Shown here: positions 8,629 through 17,547 of the stretch, one piece after another | How the letters are laid out: each line of letters begins with the position of its first letter | Numbering within the stretch: the stretch's first letter is position 1 | DNA from: Nemertoderma westbladi | Lineage: Eukaryota; Xenacoelomorpha; Nemertodermatida; Nemertodermatidae | DNA: 20,572 bases | Assembly: GCA_032718475.1 (NCBI GenBank) | Contig: JAUCBJ010000962.1 | Span: forward strand, 1 to 20,572 | Direction: 5' to 3' | Made by a program: the position numbers and the translations under genes | Notes under the pieces: generated by a model | Told to the model about the DNA's origin: nothing | The model's database searches: none | Seen by the model: only the letters and a program-made list of their open reading frames with translations

Positions 8629-8837
8629 TTGGTGTATCTGGGTAGGGGGTGAAAGAGAGGAGCGAGCCCGAAGAACCCAGGAGCGGGTCAGTAATGCATC
8701 GTATCATGGGGCGACAGACTCTAGATATATACATCATCGTCGCTCTGATGTATATTGTAGCATTTTTGTAAACATCCGACTTGACTCATATACACTAGTC
8801 GCACTGATTTGGATTTATATTATGAGAGAGGCGAAGG
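8629..8837. other. 3' flank of the zinc-knuckle ORF with a 10-bp perfect inverted repeat
   Basis: The flank starts with a purine-rich run (GGGGGTGAAAGAGAGGAGCG near 8644). It contains a perfect hairpin: ATATACATCA at 8727-8736 and TGATGTATAT at 8746-8755, with a 9-nt loop. No coding sequence is supported. The purine run could act as a polypurine tract if this is an LTR-type element, but I found no LTR pair. Confidence 0.5.
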
Positions 8838-8885
8838 AGGTGATTGGGGAGACAAACCTGCGGGTTTGGCTTACTCCTTTCACCT
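8838..8885. repeat. Hairpin H4 of a four-member family
   Basis: The core at 8853-8869 is CAAACC-TGCG-GGTTTGG. The outer arms are AGGTGA (8838-8843) with TCACCT (8880-8885), and GGAG with CTCC closer in. It lies about 210 bp past the zinc-knuckle stop codon, so the family brackets the coding region on both sides. Confidence 0.88.
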
Positions 8886-8915
8886 ACCCTAGCAAATTTT
8901 TTTATATATTTGAAA

Positions 8916-9065
8916 GTATTTTTGTAAATTTAATTTGTATGTAGTAATCATTATGTAGAACGAATGAGAAACAGTATTTTTGTAAATTTAATTTGTATGT
9001 AATAATCGTTAATATTGAGAGAGATAATATTTTGTAAATTTAATTTGTATGCGATTCATTATGCA
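8916..9065. repeat. Three imperfect tandem copies of a ~57-bp unit
   Basis: The segment TTTGTAAATTTAATTTGTATG recurs near 8920, 8979 and 9031, each time followed by an ATAATC/GATTCATTAT-like stretch. It is AT-rich and non-coding. A shorter relative, ATATTTGTAAATAG, appears near 9080. Confidence 0.8.
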
Positions 9066-9239
9066 ATATCTATAGCAATATTTGTAAATAGTATAGTATC
9101 AAGATATTTTAGATTATTTGAAAGAGATTTATTTTGTTTTGTATACATCGCCTTATACTCTTCTACAATTGGAGGGAAACATTGCATGATTTCCCTTGGA
9201 GCGGTGTTACTGTATATGGCGCTGTACCTACATTATGTA

Positions 9240-9345
9240 ATATATTAGTCCGTTATACTGTACATACATTAGTCCATTATACAGTATAATATATTAGTCC
9301 ATTATATAGTATCATATATTAGTCCGTGATGCAGTATAATTATTT
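9240..9345. repeat. Four-copy 24-25 bp tandem repeat containing TTAGTCC
   Basis: TTAGTCC occurs at 9245, 9269, 9294 and 9319, each followed by an (A/G)TTATA-like stretch and a small TATACAGTATA-type palindrome. A 12-bp word, ATTTAGATAAGG, occurs twice just after it (about 9343 and 9370). No coding sequence. Confidence 0.8.
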
Positions 9346-9479
9346 AGATAAGGCATAACGCGCAATGATATTTAGATAAGGAAATTGAAACGCCCATATA
9401 TTTTTGAACTCATCCATTTTGTATAGTATGTAGCCCTACCTATGTAATTTTGTAATAGGATATAAGTAGATAGTTCCAG

Positions 9480-9555
9480 GGCAGCAAGTCCTTGTTGGAC
9501 CCTGGATATGGGCTTGCCGTTATTAGCCTTGATGAGGCTAGCTACTGGTTTTAAT
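9480..9555. other. Nested inverted repeats in gene-free sequence
   Basis: CCAGGG...CCCTGG, imperfect GCAAGTCC...GGGCTTGC and TAGCC...GGCTA pairings overlap here and could fold as a compact structure. A 72-codon minus-strand reading frame covers it (9372-9590), but it has no recognisable protein character. Confidence 0.3.
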
Positions 9556-9689
9556 TTCTCTATAATTGCGCTAAATTTATATTTGTGCATGATATTATTA
9601 GTACCGCCAAATTAAGCATCGGGAAAATTACCTTTTATGGTGGCAATTTGCGATTTCAGGGAGCAATAGGTTCACAATCCGGCTCTCTT

Positions 9690-9810
9690 ATTGGCCTAAC
9701 TGCTTCCAGATTGGTCTAATGTTAGCTCGGATTGGGGAGCCAATGAGAGATCGATTGCATCACCCTTCTCAAATCACCTATAAATTGGCCTACTTCCATT
9801 GTTACATCTC
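9690..9810 (+). promoter_or_regulatory. CCAAT-box cluster plus TATA box (Pol II promoter-like)
   Basis: ATTGG (inverted CCAAT) occurs at 9690, 9710 and 9731, and CCAAT at 9740. A TATAAAT element lies at 9779-9785, about 40 bp downstream of the last CCAAT, with pyrimidine-rich sequence suitable for initiation near 9800-9815. NF-Y-type boxes 40-90 bp upstream of a TATA box are a standard animal promoter layout. No coding ORF follows within about 1.5 kb, but several GTAAG donor-like sites do (10142, 10474, 11285), so a spliced non-coding leader or an element promoter is possible. Confidence 0.45.
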
Positions 9811-11325
9811 TCTCTCACAACCCACAATCCACCACACCCCACACAGCTCACCTTCAACTATTATTCGATGCTTAGTTTTTCTGTGTAAATTACTGCCCTT
9901 TTGATTTCTTGCAATGATTCGCTAATTTGCAATTTCTGTTTGATTCTTGTTTGTGTTTCTCAATCAATCTCAACGATCACTGTTAATTACAAATTGGAAC
10001 TATGATTTCTACCCTTTAGTAAATGGTTCTATGTGATTCCTTTCGACAATAATCCTACGGGATTTTCTTAGACTGTCAGACTTTGTGATTTGCATGTGCC
10101 GCTACGGTAGCTACTCATTCTGATGGAGGGCTAGGGTACCGGTAAGCGCAGCGGGCGCATTGGGGGGGTTAGCGACGACGGGAGTGCGGAGGATTCAAAG
10201 ACAAGCAACATTGGGGGGAGTACTATTGCGCGTGCAAAGTTTGCAGCGTAGAGTGGGTCAGGTACGCCGGTTCAGTAATTAGGGGCTGATGATCCAGATT
10301 TTGTCTCTATTTTGTAGTATTAGGTGGACAGGAATCGGGTTAGTTAGGAAGCCTAGACGTAGCCGGGAGAGATCTGCACGCTTTACGTTGCGAGTTGTAA
10401 ATTGCTAGCTAAACTGTAGATTGCGATTGTTATTTGACTGCTGATTGTGAATTGTGCGTTAAGAACAAAATTGGTAAGTATAAACTATGGATTGTTACGC
10501 TGATTGGTGCGTTACTAAAGTGTGCCTAATAAATCACGAATGCTTGGATAGGCGCTCTTTTCCCTTTGATTGATTTCTATTTCTTAGTTTACTGTAGTTA
10601 ATTTCTGATTAGGTTGAAAATAATACAGTATTTTAGGCTGTTGTTAGTGTGACCCGTTGCGTAATAATTTAGAATTACGCACTCTGGAATACTTAGTAAT
10701 TAGTACGCCGTTACATATTTGTGACTGTAATTAATTAGTAAAATTAAGAATTTGTACGCTGCATAGCGGAGGGTAGTTAAGGTAATAATTTTAGAGTACC
10801 GTACACTATTCACGCTGGGCGGTTATTTGAATTAGCGGACAAAATTCACATCGTAGTATACAGTATACAGCGCGCATTAGTAAACTGCTGGTCTAAAGCC
10901 AGCTGCAGATAAGCTTGAGTCCCGAAATAAACGCTGCATCGATTTTTGATTATTTAAATATTCTCACATTCACACATTCCGTTAGGAAACCCAGTATTGC
11001 GATTAGATGCGATTAGATTAGATTAGAAAGGACGTAGTTGTAAGCATAATTTTACAGTAAGATCAGGCTATAAAATACACTCTGAGTGTCAAATCTCTCA
11101 CACTCGTCTTAAGTCAGCTTAGGGAGCCGATTCGGGTTTATTGTTTTGGTTATTCCCGCGTGGCTCATATATTCGAACAGTTAGCTCCCTATCGAGTAAT
11201 TGGTAGAGAAAGGAACGAGAATTTAGCAGGAGCCGTAGAAAATTAGGAAATATATTAGTGGACGGCAGGCTAGCGCCATCCAACGGTAAGTAGCGGTTTT
11301 GTACTTAGCAGCCCTACATTGGCAA
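9811..11325. other. Gene-free stretch with a second TATA-like site
   Basis: No ORF of interest. TATAAAA lies at 11069-11075. A nested inverted repeat surrounds 11121-11190 (AGGGAGC...GCTCCCT enclosing GAGCC...GGCTC and CGGG...CCCG). Short GATTA repeats occur near 10998-11022. Nothing else recognisable. Confidence 0.35.
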
Positions 11326-11690
11326 TTATACGCTCCTGATTGCCCTGTCTAGTAAATAGAGCAGTTTTGTGTCTTTATTGGTTAGGCCGGGTAGTTTGTT
11401 CGTAACAGGTGGTATTGTACCATAAAGCTCGGCGTTTGTCATGAGTTGTCTCCAGCTGATGTTTAGGGCTGCCCTTAGTAGTCTTGTGTAGCAACCATCA
11501 ATTGGTTGTTCAAGTGATTTAGTCAGTGTCCAGGTCTCACCCCCGTATAAAAATACACTTTCCACTGTGGCTCGAAATAACTTAGTCTTCAGGTGCCTGG
11601 AGAGATCTGATTTCCAGATGGTATCCATTTTTGATAGAGCTACCCAAGCCTTTGATTTCCTAACTTCTATGTCCTTTTTGCTAAGATTTC
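11326..11690 (-). pseudogene. LINE reverse transcriptase C-terminal fragment (second family)
   Basis: The minus strand reads LSKKDIEVRKSKAW at its upstream end, then KMDTIWKSDLSR, KLFRATVESVFLYGGETWTL, DGCYTRLLRAALNISW and TNAELYG. This is the conserved region just after the RT thumb in a widespread animal LINE group, distinct from the LINE at the left edge (which has HPYIQYGILLWG at this point). No endonuclease or catalytic RT motifs accompany it, and the reading frame diverges after about 11400. It is a short 5'- and 3'-truncated relic. Confidence 0.85.
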
Positions 11691-12062
11691 ATAAAGCGCA
11701 TTAACGAAAATTACAAGCCATTTTATAAAAAACATTTTCACTTCTGAAAACCAATTTAAATTTAGTAATAGTTATAGAAGTTCACATCTCCAAATCTTGG
11801 GCCAACTCTACGCTTACAACTACAAACATGTAAACAAATTAATATAGAGCCTCTTAATGTTTTTAATATATACAACATATCAACAAACATATTACTCTAC
11901 GCTACATAGATATATACACATCAGATATAAACGCGTAAATACTGTAGGTATACGGTCCCGGCCACGAAAAGTGATAAAATAATATTAAAAACTTTGAGTG
12001 GACATAACTTTTGAACCAGTGCGCCAATTGTGACCATCAATAGCTCATTCGAACGAGCTCGA
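11691..12062. other. AT-rich gene-free stretch
   Basis: No coding sequence, RNA gene or repeat structure seen in these bases. Confidence 0.4.
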
Positions 12063-12853
12063 CAAACTCTACAACATATATAAAAAGCCAAAGGTTTTAT
12101 TTAATGGCCATATTTATACGTATAATACCTGCTTATGTAGAGTATTTTGTAGAGTTTGCCCGAAACAAGAAGTATATACTAACTTTGACTCAACGTGCAA
12201 TGTGATCTACACTTACAATGCGGAAAAGTAATATGATTTCAAAAAGAGGAAAGGTGGCATATGATCTTTTAACTATATTAACGACATAAGTTAGGCCTCT
12301 GATGGATTTGGGTGCATATCTAAAACTGGATGTCGAAAAATTGACAATATTAGTATAATACTAGACTGTAAAGATACAGTTGCTGTAATCTTCAAACTAG
12401 TTTATACGGTTCCATTTTACTCTTGAAGTAAAACCTATGTATATTAGCCTTTCAGGTACATCACTGCTTATCTATATTACTTTTTTCTGGAAAATAATAC
12501 AAGCCTCCAAATTATTTTGAGATAAAAATGTAGAGTTTGGATTGTAACTTTCAAGTTCTGCCAAAAATTTGCCAACGCCGTCTTTATATCGAAATGAGGC
12601 AAATAACATAATCATTTACTTTGTCTTCCAGAAAAATAATTATTTACCGATTAGTGGTTATTCAAATTACTTCTATGAGATAAAATGTGAGTATTTGAAT
12701 ATTGAATTTGAAAGAATTTGTAAGTAAATGTAGAGTTTGGATTTGGTAGAGTTTGGAAATGCTTTTATAGATTCAAACTCGACGATATTCCTGTTCAAAC
12801 TCTAAATTAATTGTGCAGTTCCAAACTCTACCATCTTAATTGCCAAACTCTAC
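12063..12853. repeat. Dispersed 10-mer CAAACTCTAC / GTAGAGTTTG cluster
   Basis: Exact copies start at 12063 (-), 12149 (+), 12530 (+), 12730 (+), 12746 (+), 12822 (-) and 12844 (-), where + means GTAGAGTTTG. Two 9/10 matches lie at 12774 and 12796 (-). The right-hand part is arranged head-on: three + copies (12530-12755) then four - copies (12774-12853), so the stretch could fold back. The surrounding DNA is AT-rich and non-coding. Confidence 0.75.
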
Positions 12854-13000
12854 AAATTATCACTGTTGTATGCAGCGTGATATTGACAGGGAAGTTTAAA
12901 TTTGAAACTGAATTCTAAAAATTTAATCATCATTTTAAATAATTGATGCTGACTGCTGAAACATTCATTCTATTGTATGTCTGTAGCAAGGGTCAGTAAT

Positions 13001-13450
13001 TTATAATTGTTCCGCTTGGCGTTCCGTTTCCAACCTGTTTTGTTCCACTTGGCGTTCCATTTCCAACCTGTTTTGTTCCGCTTGGCGTTCCATTTCCAGC
13101 CTGTTTTGATCCGCATGGCGTTCCATTTCCAAACTTTTTTGTTCTGCTTGGTGTTCCATCTCCAGTTTTTGTATATTTATATCTATCCTTTGATCTTTTG
13201 TTTTACTTCTTGTCTCGGACTTTTGTTGTTCCACTTGTAGTTTTAATTTTTTATTTTGATTGTCCAACATTTCAGCGTACCTTCGGGCCTCGTATTCTTT
13301 GAGTTTTCTGGTTTGTTCTTGTTCCTGAGTGCATTGAAGGATTCTAACCTTATTGCTCAGAACGCGATCAGTCTCCGACATTCTCTGATCTTGAAGAAAC
13401 TCTTGAAGTCTGGGAATGGTCCGACCTGGGTGACCTGGCGGACGTCACAG
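13001..13450 (-). pseudogene. Coiled-coil segment with 11-residue repeats, gag-like
   Basis: The minus-strand frame is open from about 13450 and has an ATG at 13381 (126 codons). Just upstream it reads TIPRLQEFLQDQR, so the real start may lie further back. The protein is strongly helical and charged: QEQEQTRKLKEYEARRYAEM, then repeats of RLEMERQAEQN. Eleven-residue repeats fit a hendecad coiled coil. The repeats come from a 33-bp DNA minisatellite (13007-13160). Many animal retroelement Gag proteins have such Glu/Lys/Arg helices before the capsid, so with its neighbours I read this as part of a decayed Gag. A host coiled-coil gene fragment is the alternative. Confidence 0.45.
13007..13160. 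repeat. 33-bp minisatellite inside the coiled-coil ORF
   Basis: About four and a half units built around GGCGTTCCATTTCCAACCTG, with few substitutions between the first three and more divergence to the right. The 33-bp period keeps the minus-strand frame open, giving 11 residues per unit. Confidence 0.85.
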
Positions 13451-13699
13451 ATGGTGCAACAGAACGTGTTGCGTATAATTCGTAAGATCGAAAAGGTGAC
13501 GGCGCTGTAGTAAATTCTTGTCCAAACTACATCACATCACACTTTGAAATCACACTTTGACAATAATTACTTGTGGGGAGGTTGGGGCTTTCCTGGGGAG
13601 GTTTTTGCAGCGCGGTCGCCATCAGAGATGTTCGGGCTGGAGTGCGTTTTTGTGCTGGAACACTTTCATTGGAAGGTTCTAGATAATCCCAACTCATTT

Positions 13700-14603
13700 A
13701 TGGGGAATTCTAATGTGTTGTTGAGTTCCTGAGCCGCCGATGAGTGGGGTTAATAGGGGCCGTCTCTTGTTGTACGTCATGACTTAAACGAATATCATCT
13801 GTCTCATATAATACGAGCTCATGGGGGGCGGAAGGTTGGGTTGTGGCAGGAATTTCAGTCAATGGGGAAGTTCCTCTCAGGAGTTGGTCTTCATTACCTG
13901 ACATGAACAGAAGGTGAAAGGTAATTTTGTCCTGGGTCTCCGTAAACTATTCCATGTATTGGGAAGATATACAGTCATTTTCCCTGAAATCTTCTGTATG
14001 ACCTCCGTCTCTTATTAACAAATCTCGTCGAGTGCTGATGTGACTCATACAGTCGTTTCTTTGTCGATTCATCTTTCGCCGTATTTTAAAGTATCCAAGG
14101 TATCTTGTTGGATCCCATAATTTACCTCCTTAGCCATGCGTGTTAAAGGGGCTTTGTACTGTCCAATTGCCCGGTTACGTTGTCATGGTGATCCCTGCCT
14201 GTTCTACATTTGAGGGTCGTTCTGAAAGGAGCCGTGTAACAATTGGAGATCGAGTGGTCCCTGAGGCTCTTCTCATCGCGGCGATTTGTGGATGAATGGG
14301 AATGTCATCACCGGGGATATTATCGCTGTATCTGGAGGATCGACTCGTGCTAGGGGATACCGCAATCCCCCTGCGCCCAGGAGTTGTTACTGTTGGGTTA
14401 ATTGGAGGACGCAAACGGGTCTCTCATCCTCCTGGGTCGTAGTCAGAGTGTCGGGGAGATGCTATTGGGGTTCCATCAACCCGAATTGAAGTGGGTGGTT
14501 CCTCCACGGGATGCGCTCTCGTTGGCGTTGTGTCCCGAGTGGTCCACAATTGGTTGATGGGTCTCTCGCCAGGGTCCATCGACGATTGCATCGCGTCAGA
14601 CAT
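13700..14603 (-). pseudogene. Decayed gag-like coding region, several frames
   Basis: Coding-like segments follow one another on the minus strand with frame changes. From ATG 14603 the frame reads MSDAMQSSMDPGERPINQLW to a stop at 14424. Next comes 14414-14175 (RPPINPTVTTPGRRG, MRRASGTTRSPIV), then a shift into RAIGQYKAPLTRMAKEVNYG near 14160-14110. A further shift gives WDPTRYLGYFKIRRK and ENDCISSQYME-stop-FTETQ, and then MSGNEDQLLRG (13904) down to 13710. The Pro/Ser/Thr/Arg-rich N-terminus and the order resemble a retroelement Gag, continuing into the coiled-coil segment at 13450-13001. At least three frameshifts and several stops mark it as dead. No pol motifs were found downstream. The family is not recognised. 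Confidence 0.4.
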
Positions 14604-14998
14604 ATTCGACCCTATCCGGTGGATCAACTCTTTATTAATTTTATCGGGCTGGCTTAATTACAGGGGCCCACTCGAATATTGAATTTTGATCTTAATTAGG
14701 TTAGTACTTAGGATCAACTGCTCTATAGGTCGGAATGAACACTTTTTTGAAAATGTAAAAAGTTTGTAAAAGGTTCGTTGGTGGCACCAAGGATGGCTTG
14801 TTTTCTATGTTCCTCTTCAGTTCCCACGCTACTAGGAAATTACTGGTCTCAACCGAGGTCGAGAGGTTGGTCTAAAACAGCCGGCACTGGAATATCTCCA
14901 GAGCTTTTACCAACGGAAATTTTCAAAGTTTATTAATGTAAATTTTCCTTTTGGCGCACAAAAATTATAAAGTTGGTTAAGACTTATATACCCCCATC
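14604..14998. other. Gene-free spacer
   Basis: No convincing ORF. It could contain the 5' end or LTR of the minus-strand gag-like relic, but no terminal repeat partner was found. TATAAA at 14966-14971 lies just before the small ORF that follows. Confidence 0.3.
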
Positions 14999-15220
14999 AT
15001 GTCTTCGGGCGTGAGCCCTACTAACTACCTCCCGGTGGAGGAATATAATCAGCCAAGGTTTTTCCGCCAAGTTATACCAAGGCCCTGGTCCAGGCAGGCT
15101 AAGTGCAGAGGATTAAATCCTGAGCAACTCCCAACTTACCGACTTACAAGTCGGCCAAAAAAGGTTTTCACAAAAAAATTAGTGTTCAGACCAGACGTTC
15201 TAGAACAGTGGGGCAGATAA
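14999..15220 (+). CDS. Small basic ORF of unknown function (73 codons)
   Basis: ATG at 14999 with a TATAAA at 14966-14971, so transcription would have to start very close to the ATG. The 73-residue product is basic, with Pro/Arg-rich stretches (RQVIPRPWSRQAKCRG, SRPKKVFTKKLVF) and no signal peptide or membrane segment. The DNA contains a 7-bp hairpin CCGACTT/AAGTCGG at 15139-15154 and a 10-bp palindrome GTTCTAGAAC at 15197-15206. A perfect 12-bp palindrome, GTGATTAATCAC, lies at 15239-15250, 18 bp past the stop. I recognise no family. It may be a chance ORF or an exon. Confidence 0.22.
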   Translation: MSSGVSPTNYLPVEEYNQPRFFRQVIPRPWSRQAKCRGLNPEQLPTYRLTSRPKKVFTKKLVFRPDVLEQWGR

Positions 15221-16676
15221 TTTTTCTTTGATCACCGCGTGATTAATCACCGACACTCAAAGTGAAATTGCACCCCATATGCACACCACCCAACCCCAAC
15301 TAACTGTGTCACGCGAAACCTAGCTTATTAGCAACAAAATAAGAGAACTTCACCGACTCCTACTACTAGGATCGGCATGCTGCCCAGGTTGCAAAAATGC
15401 TGACTCAATAGTTTATTTTCTTTATTATGTAATGGAAAAAATAAGATAACGGTATGCAATGCATACAGACAGATAATCATTCAGACAAAGAATCTGGCAA
15501 ACCTTAAAACTGACGAAATGTATTAAGTAACTGACAATGGAAAATCCCAATGCTATAATTATGATGATGTTATTGAACATCTAATCAGAAATGTCCAAAT
15601 AACAGAAGTTTGAAAAACCCCTTAAGTTACTGAAAAAGGCGGGAAAGTTGAAAAATTTAAAATCTAATTTTCTCAGAATGTTGCTATGAAATTATCGGGT
15701 GTGTTTGGTTGTGTTTGAAAATTTAAAACTATCACATATAAACTGCGCAAAAATCCTCGATCCTTTTAGTCGCCCCTCGCCCACCTCCAATGACTGCCTC
15801 CGCACTTTCTTTAAGCAACCGATCCAAGATTGATTGTTTGATCGATCGCAATCTCTCCATATCAAGTAATTATCACTCCTATCTCTCCGCGATCTACCCT
15901 ATATAAAGCGCTTAGGCCATTAGTACAGTAGTTGTACCTTATTATTGTTATATTTCAGGTTATGATTTATAATAGTATGTTTGTTTGCTGATGTATGTTG
16001 GTATGTATGTATGCTTGCATAACATAATGATGTATAATTTTGTCCACCTGTTTCATTGCCATGGAAACTGTCATAGAAGTTCTAAATTGTCATACGGATT
16101 ATTGATTTAAACGTCTTAACCCGATCAATTATTTATAATTTTTTTGAATCTGCATTCAGATTTAGTTGCACCAATACTTCAAGTTTTAATTCATTTATCA
16201 TTCAATTCTTAGTGGTGATTTAGGAATAATAGCAGGAAACTTATTATACAGTAGGACGATGTCAAATCTATCTATCATAAATCTGTATTATACAATACAA
16301 TTACACGAATTTGTTATTTTTTTTGGTTAACTTCACATTAATCAAATTATTCATACAATTCAATTGTTATTTTAATGCTTTGCAACTTATTAATTCGCTC
16401 TTGTGAAATCCTCATAATGCTTCTTTATCTACTTCTTTAGTATTTAAATACCACATTGAAGTGTTAGGACCCGAATAGTTGAAAAGTAATCCATAACTAA
16501 CATATTGTATTGTATACTGTATTATAACAAACTGTAGGCCTATTGTAATTGACAAGAGCAGTAATTAATTCTCAATTTAGTTAGTGTATTTACAAAATTA
16601 TTTTTAATTATATTTTTTTTCATAAATCACTGTTTTCGTTGGAAGGTTGGGTTTGATTCATAAAATTCTAGTTAAA
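15221..16676. other. AT-rich gene-free stretch with a TATA-like site
   Basis: No coding sequence. TATATAAAG at 15900-15908 is a strong TATA match, preceded by pyrimidine-rich sequence, but nothing recognisable is transcribed from it within view. Simple TATGTATG-type repeats lie near 15975-16015. Confidence 0.35.
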
Positions 16677-16682
16677 TTTATT

Positions 16683-16788
16683 CGCGATATTTTTACTCTC
16701 GATATTTTTACTCTCGATATTTTAACTCGTGATATTTTTTTGAACTCGCGATATTATCAATATTTTTCAACACGCAATATTTTTACTA
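16683..16788. repeat. 15-bp tandem repeat CTCGATATTTTTACT
   Basis: Units start near 16683, 16698, 16713 and 16728, with more diverged ones near 16746 and 16773. The array lies about 200 bp upstream of the PAN-domain gene. Its apparent ORF (IFTLDIFTLD) is only the repeat being translated. Confidence 0.8.
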
Positions 16789-16977
16789 GTTCTCCAGGAA
16801 GGCATATTAGCACAATAATATATCCCAATTATTGTTTCATTTAAACTGTTGTTAAACTGTATTGTTTCGTTTTTTTTTGCATGGGGAGATTAATTTATTC
16901 AGTATTGGGGATGAGAGCGCTGTTATTTATGTAACATTCAATACACAAGTTTTTTAGATTTAGATTTTGTAGAAGAG

Positions 16978-16984
16978 TATAAAA
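16978..16984 (+). promoter_or_regulatory. TATA box of the PAN-domain gene
   Basis: TATAAAA lies 31 bp upstream of the ATG at 17015. Initiation 25-30 bp downstream would give a very short leader. An ATG at 17005 in another frame opens a 14-codon uORF if transcription starts upstream of it. Confidence 0.45.
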
Positions 16985-17014
16985 TTGCATCTGTTATGAT
17001 AATAATGCGTTGGT

Positions 17015-17547
17015 ATGGAAACTACATTAATTACGCTGAACTCAATTAACAATCGTTATTTACCTCTAATTTGTCTGCTAGTCTATAGTTTAACATATAT
17101 GTGTGAAGCGCAACAGACATGTTTCCGTTACTGGGGATTCGGTAAGGGGGAATTCGGTTTCCTAGCCAACCGGAAACTGAATGGTTACTTGTTAGAAACC
17201 CCTCCCGTATACACAAAACTACACTGTGCCAAAAAGTGCTTGAGGTAAGTTTATTTACAGTATTTTACTTTGTGTTTTATCTCCAACTGGCCCATTCCAC
17301 AACCTCCTGTAATACTACTAATACTCAAAGATTTTATGGTTTCAATTGCAGCCGTTCAGATTGTCGCTCAATAAATGTTCAAAGGAAGAAACAATTTCCG
17401 CGATGTCAACTGAATTCCGAGTACTACGAGAATGTGCCAAGTAATCTCAGCTCCCTTATCGTCTACTCAGCTGACTTCGACTATCTCGCTCCTGGAAACT
17501 ACCTCCTATCAGGGGATACACGCCTGGTTGATGGCAAAGAATACCCG
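17015..17547 (+). CDS. Secreted PAN/apple-like domain protein, first two exons (partial)
   Basis: Exon 1 is 17015-17244 and exon 2 is 17352-17547. Residues 1-32 form a signal peptide with a hydrophobic core at about 16-28 (LPLICLLVYSLTY) and likely cleavage after CEA. The mature part has Cys36, Cys71, Cys75, Cys81 and Cys95 with LHCAKKCL, DCRSINV and CQLN. This is the spacing and wording of PAN/apple domains, which mediate protein or carbohydrate binding outside the cell. The intron (107 bp) has GTAAGT at 17245, a TACTAAT branch-like site at 17316-17322 and TTGCAG at 17346-17351. Splicing joins a split Ser codon (AG|C) and continues the Cys pattern exactly. Exon 2 most likely ends at GTTAGT (17548); read through, it stops after two codons. 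Further exons are expected but not identified downstream, so the protein is incomplete here (142 residues visible). Confidence 0.75.
17245..17351 (+). other. Intron 1 of the PAN-domain gene
   Basis: GTAAGT donor at 17245-17250, TACTAAT at 17316-17322 and acceptor TTGCAG ending at 17351. An in-frame TAA lies inside the donor. Removing the intron keeps the frame (phase 2) and restores the expected Cys-rich motif. Confidence 0.78.

Noticed and set aside
4845-8690. Possible LTR pair sharing AGGAGCGGGT at about 4857 and 8680
   Set aside because: The 10-bp match does not extend on either side, so it does not support long terminal repeats.
5218-8885. CRISPR-like or integron attC-like array
   Set aside because: The spacing is 1.0-1.5 kb and irregular, the surrounding genes are eukaryotic elements, and no cas or integrase gene is associated.
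9015-9248. Plus-strand 77-codon hydrophobic ORF
   Set aside because: AT-rich tandem repeat translated; hydrophobic composition follows from base content.
9372-9590. Minus-strand 72-codon ORF
   Set aside because: It overlaps nested inverted repeats and shows no recognisable domain, promoter or splice context.
15139-15250. Histone 3' stem-loop after the small ORF
   Set aside because: The palindromes do not match the conserved histone stem-loop, and the peptide is not histone-like.
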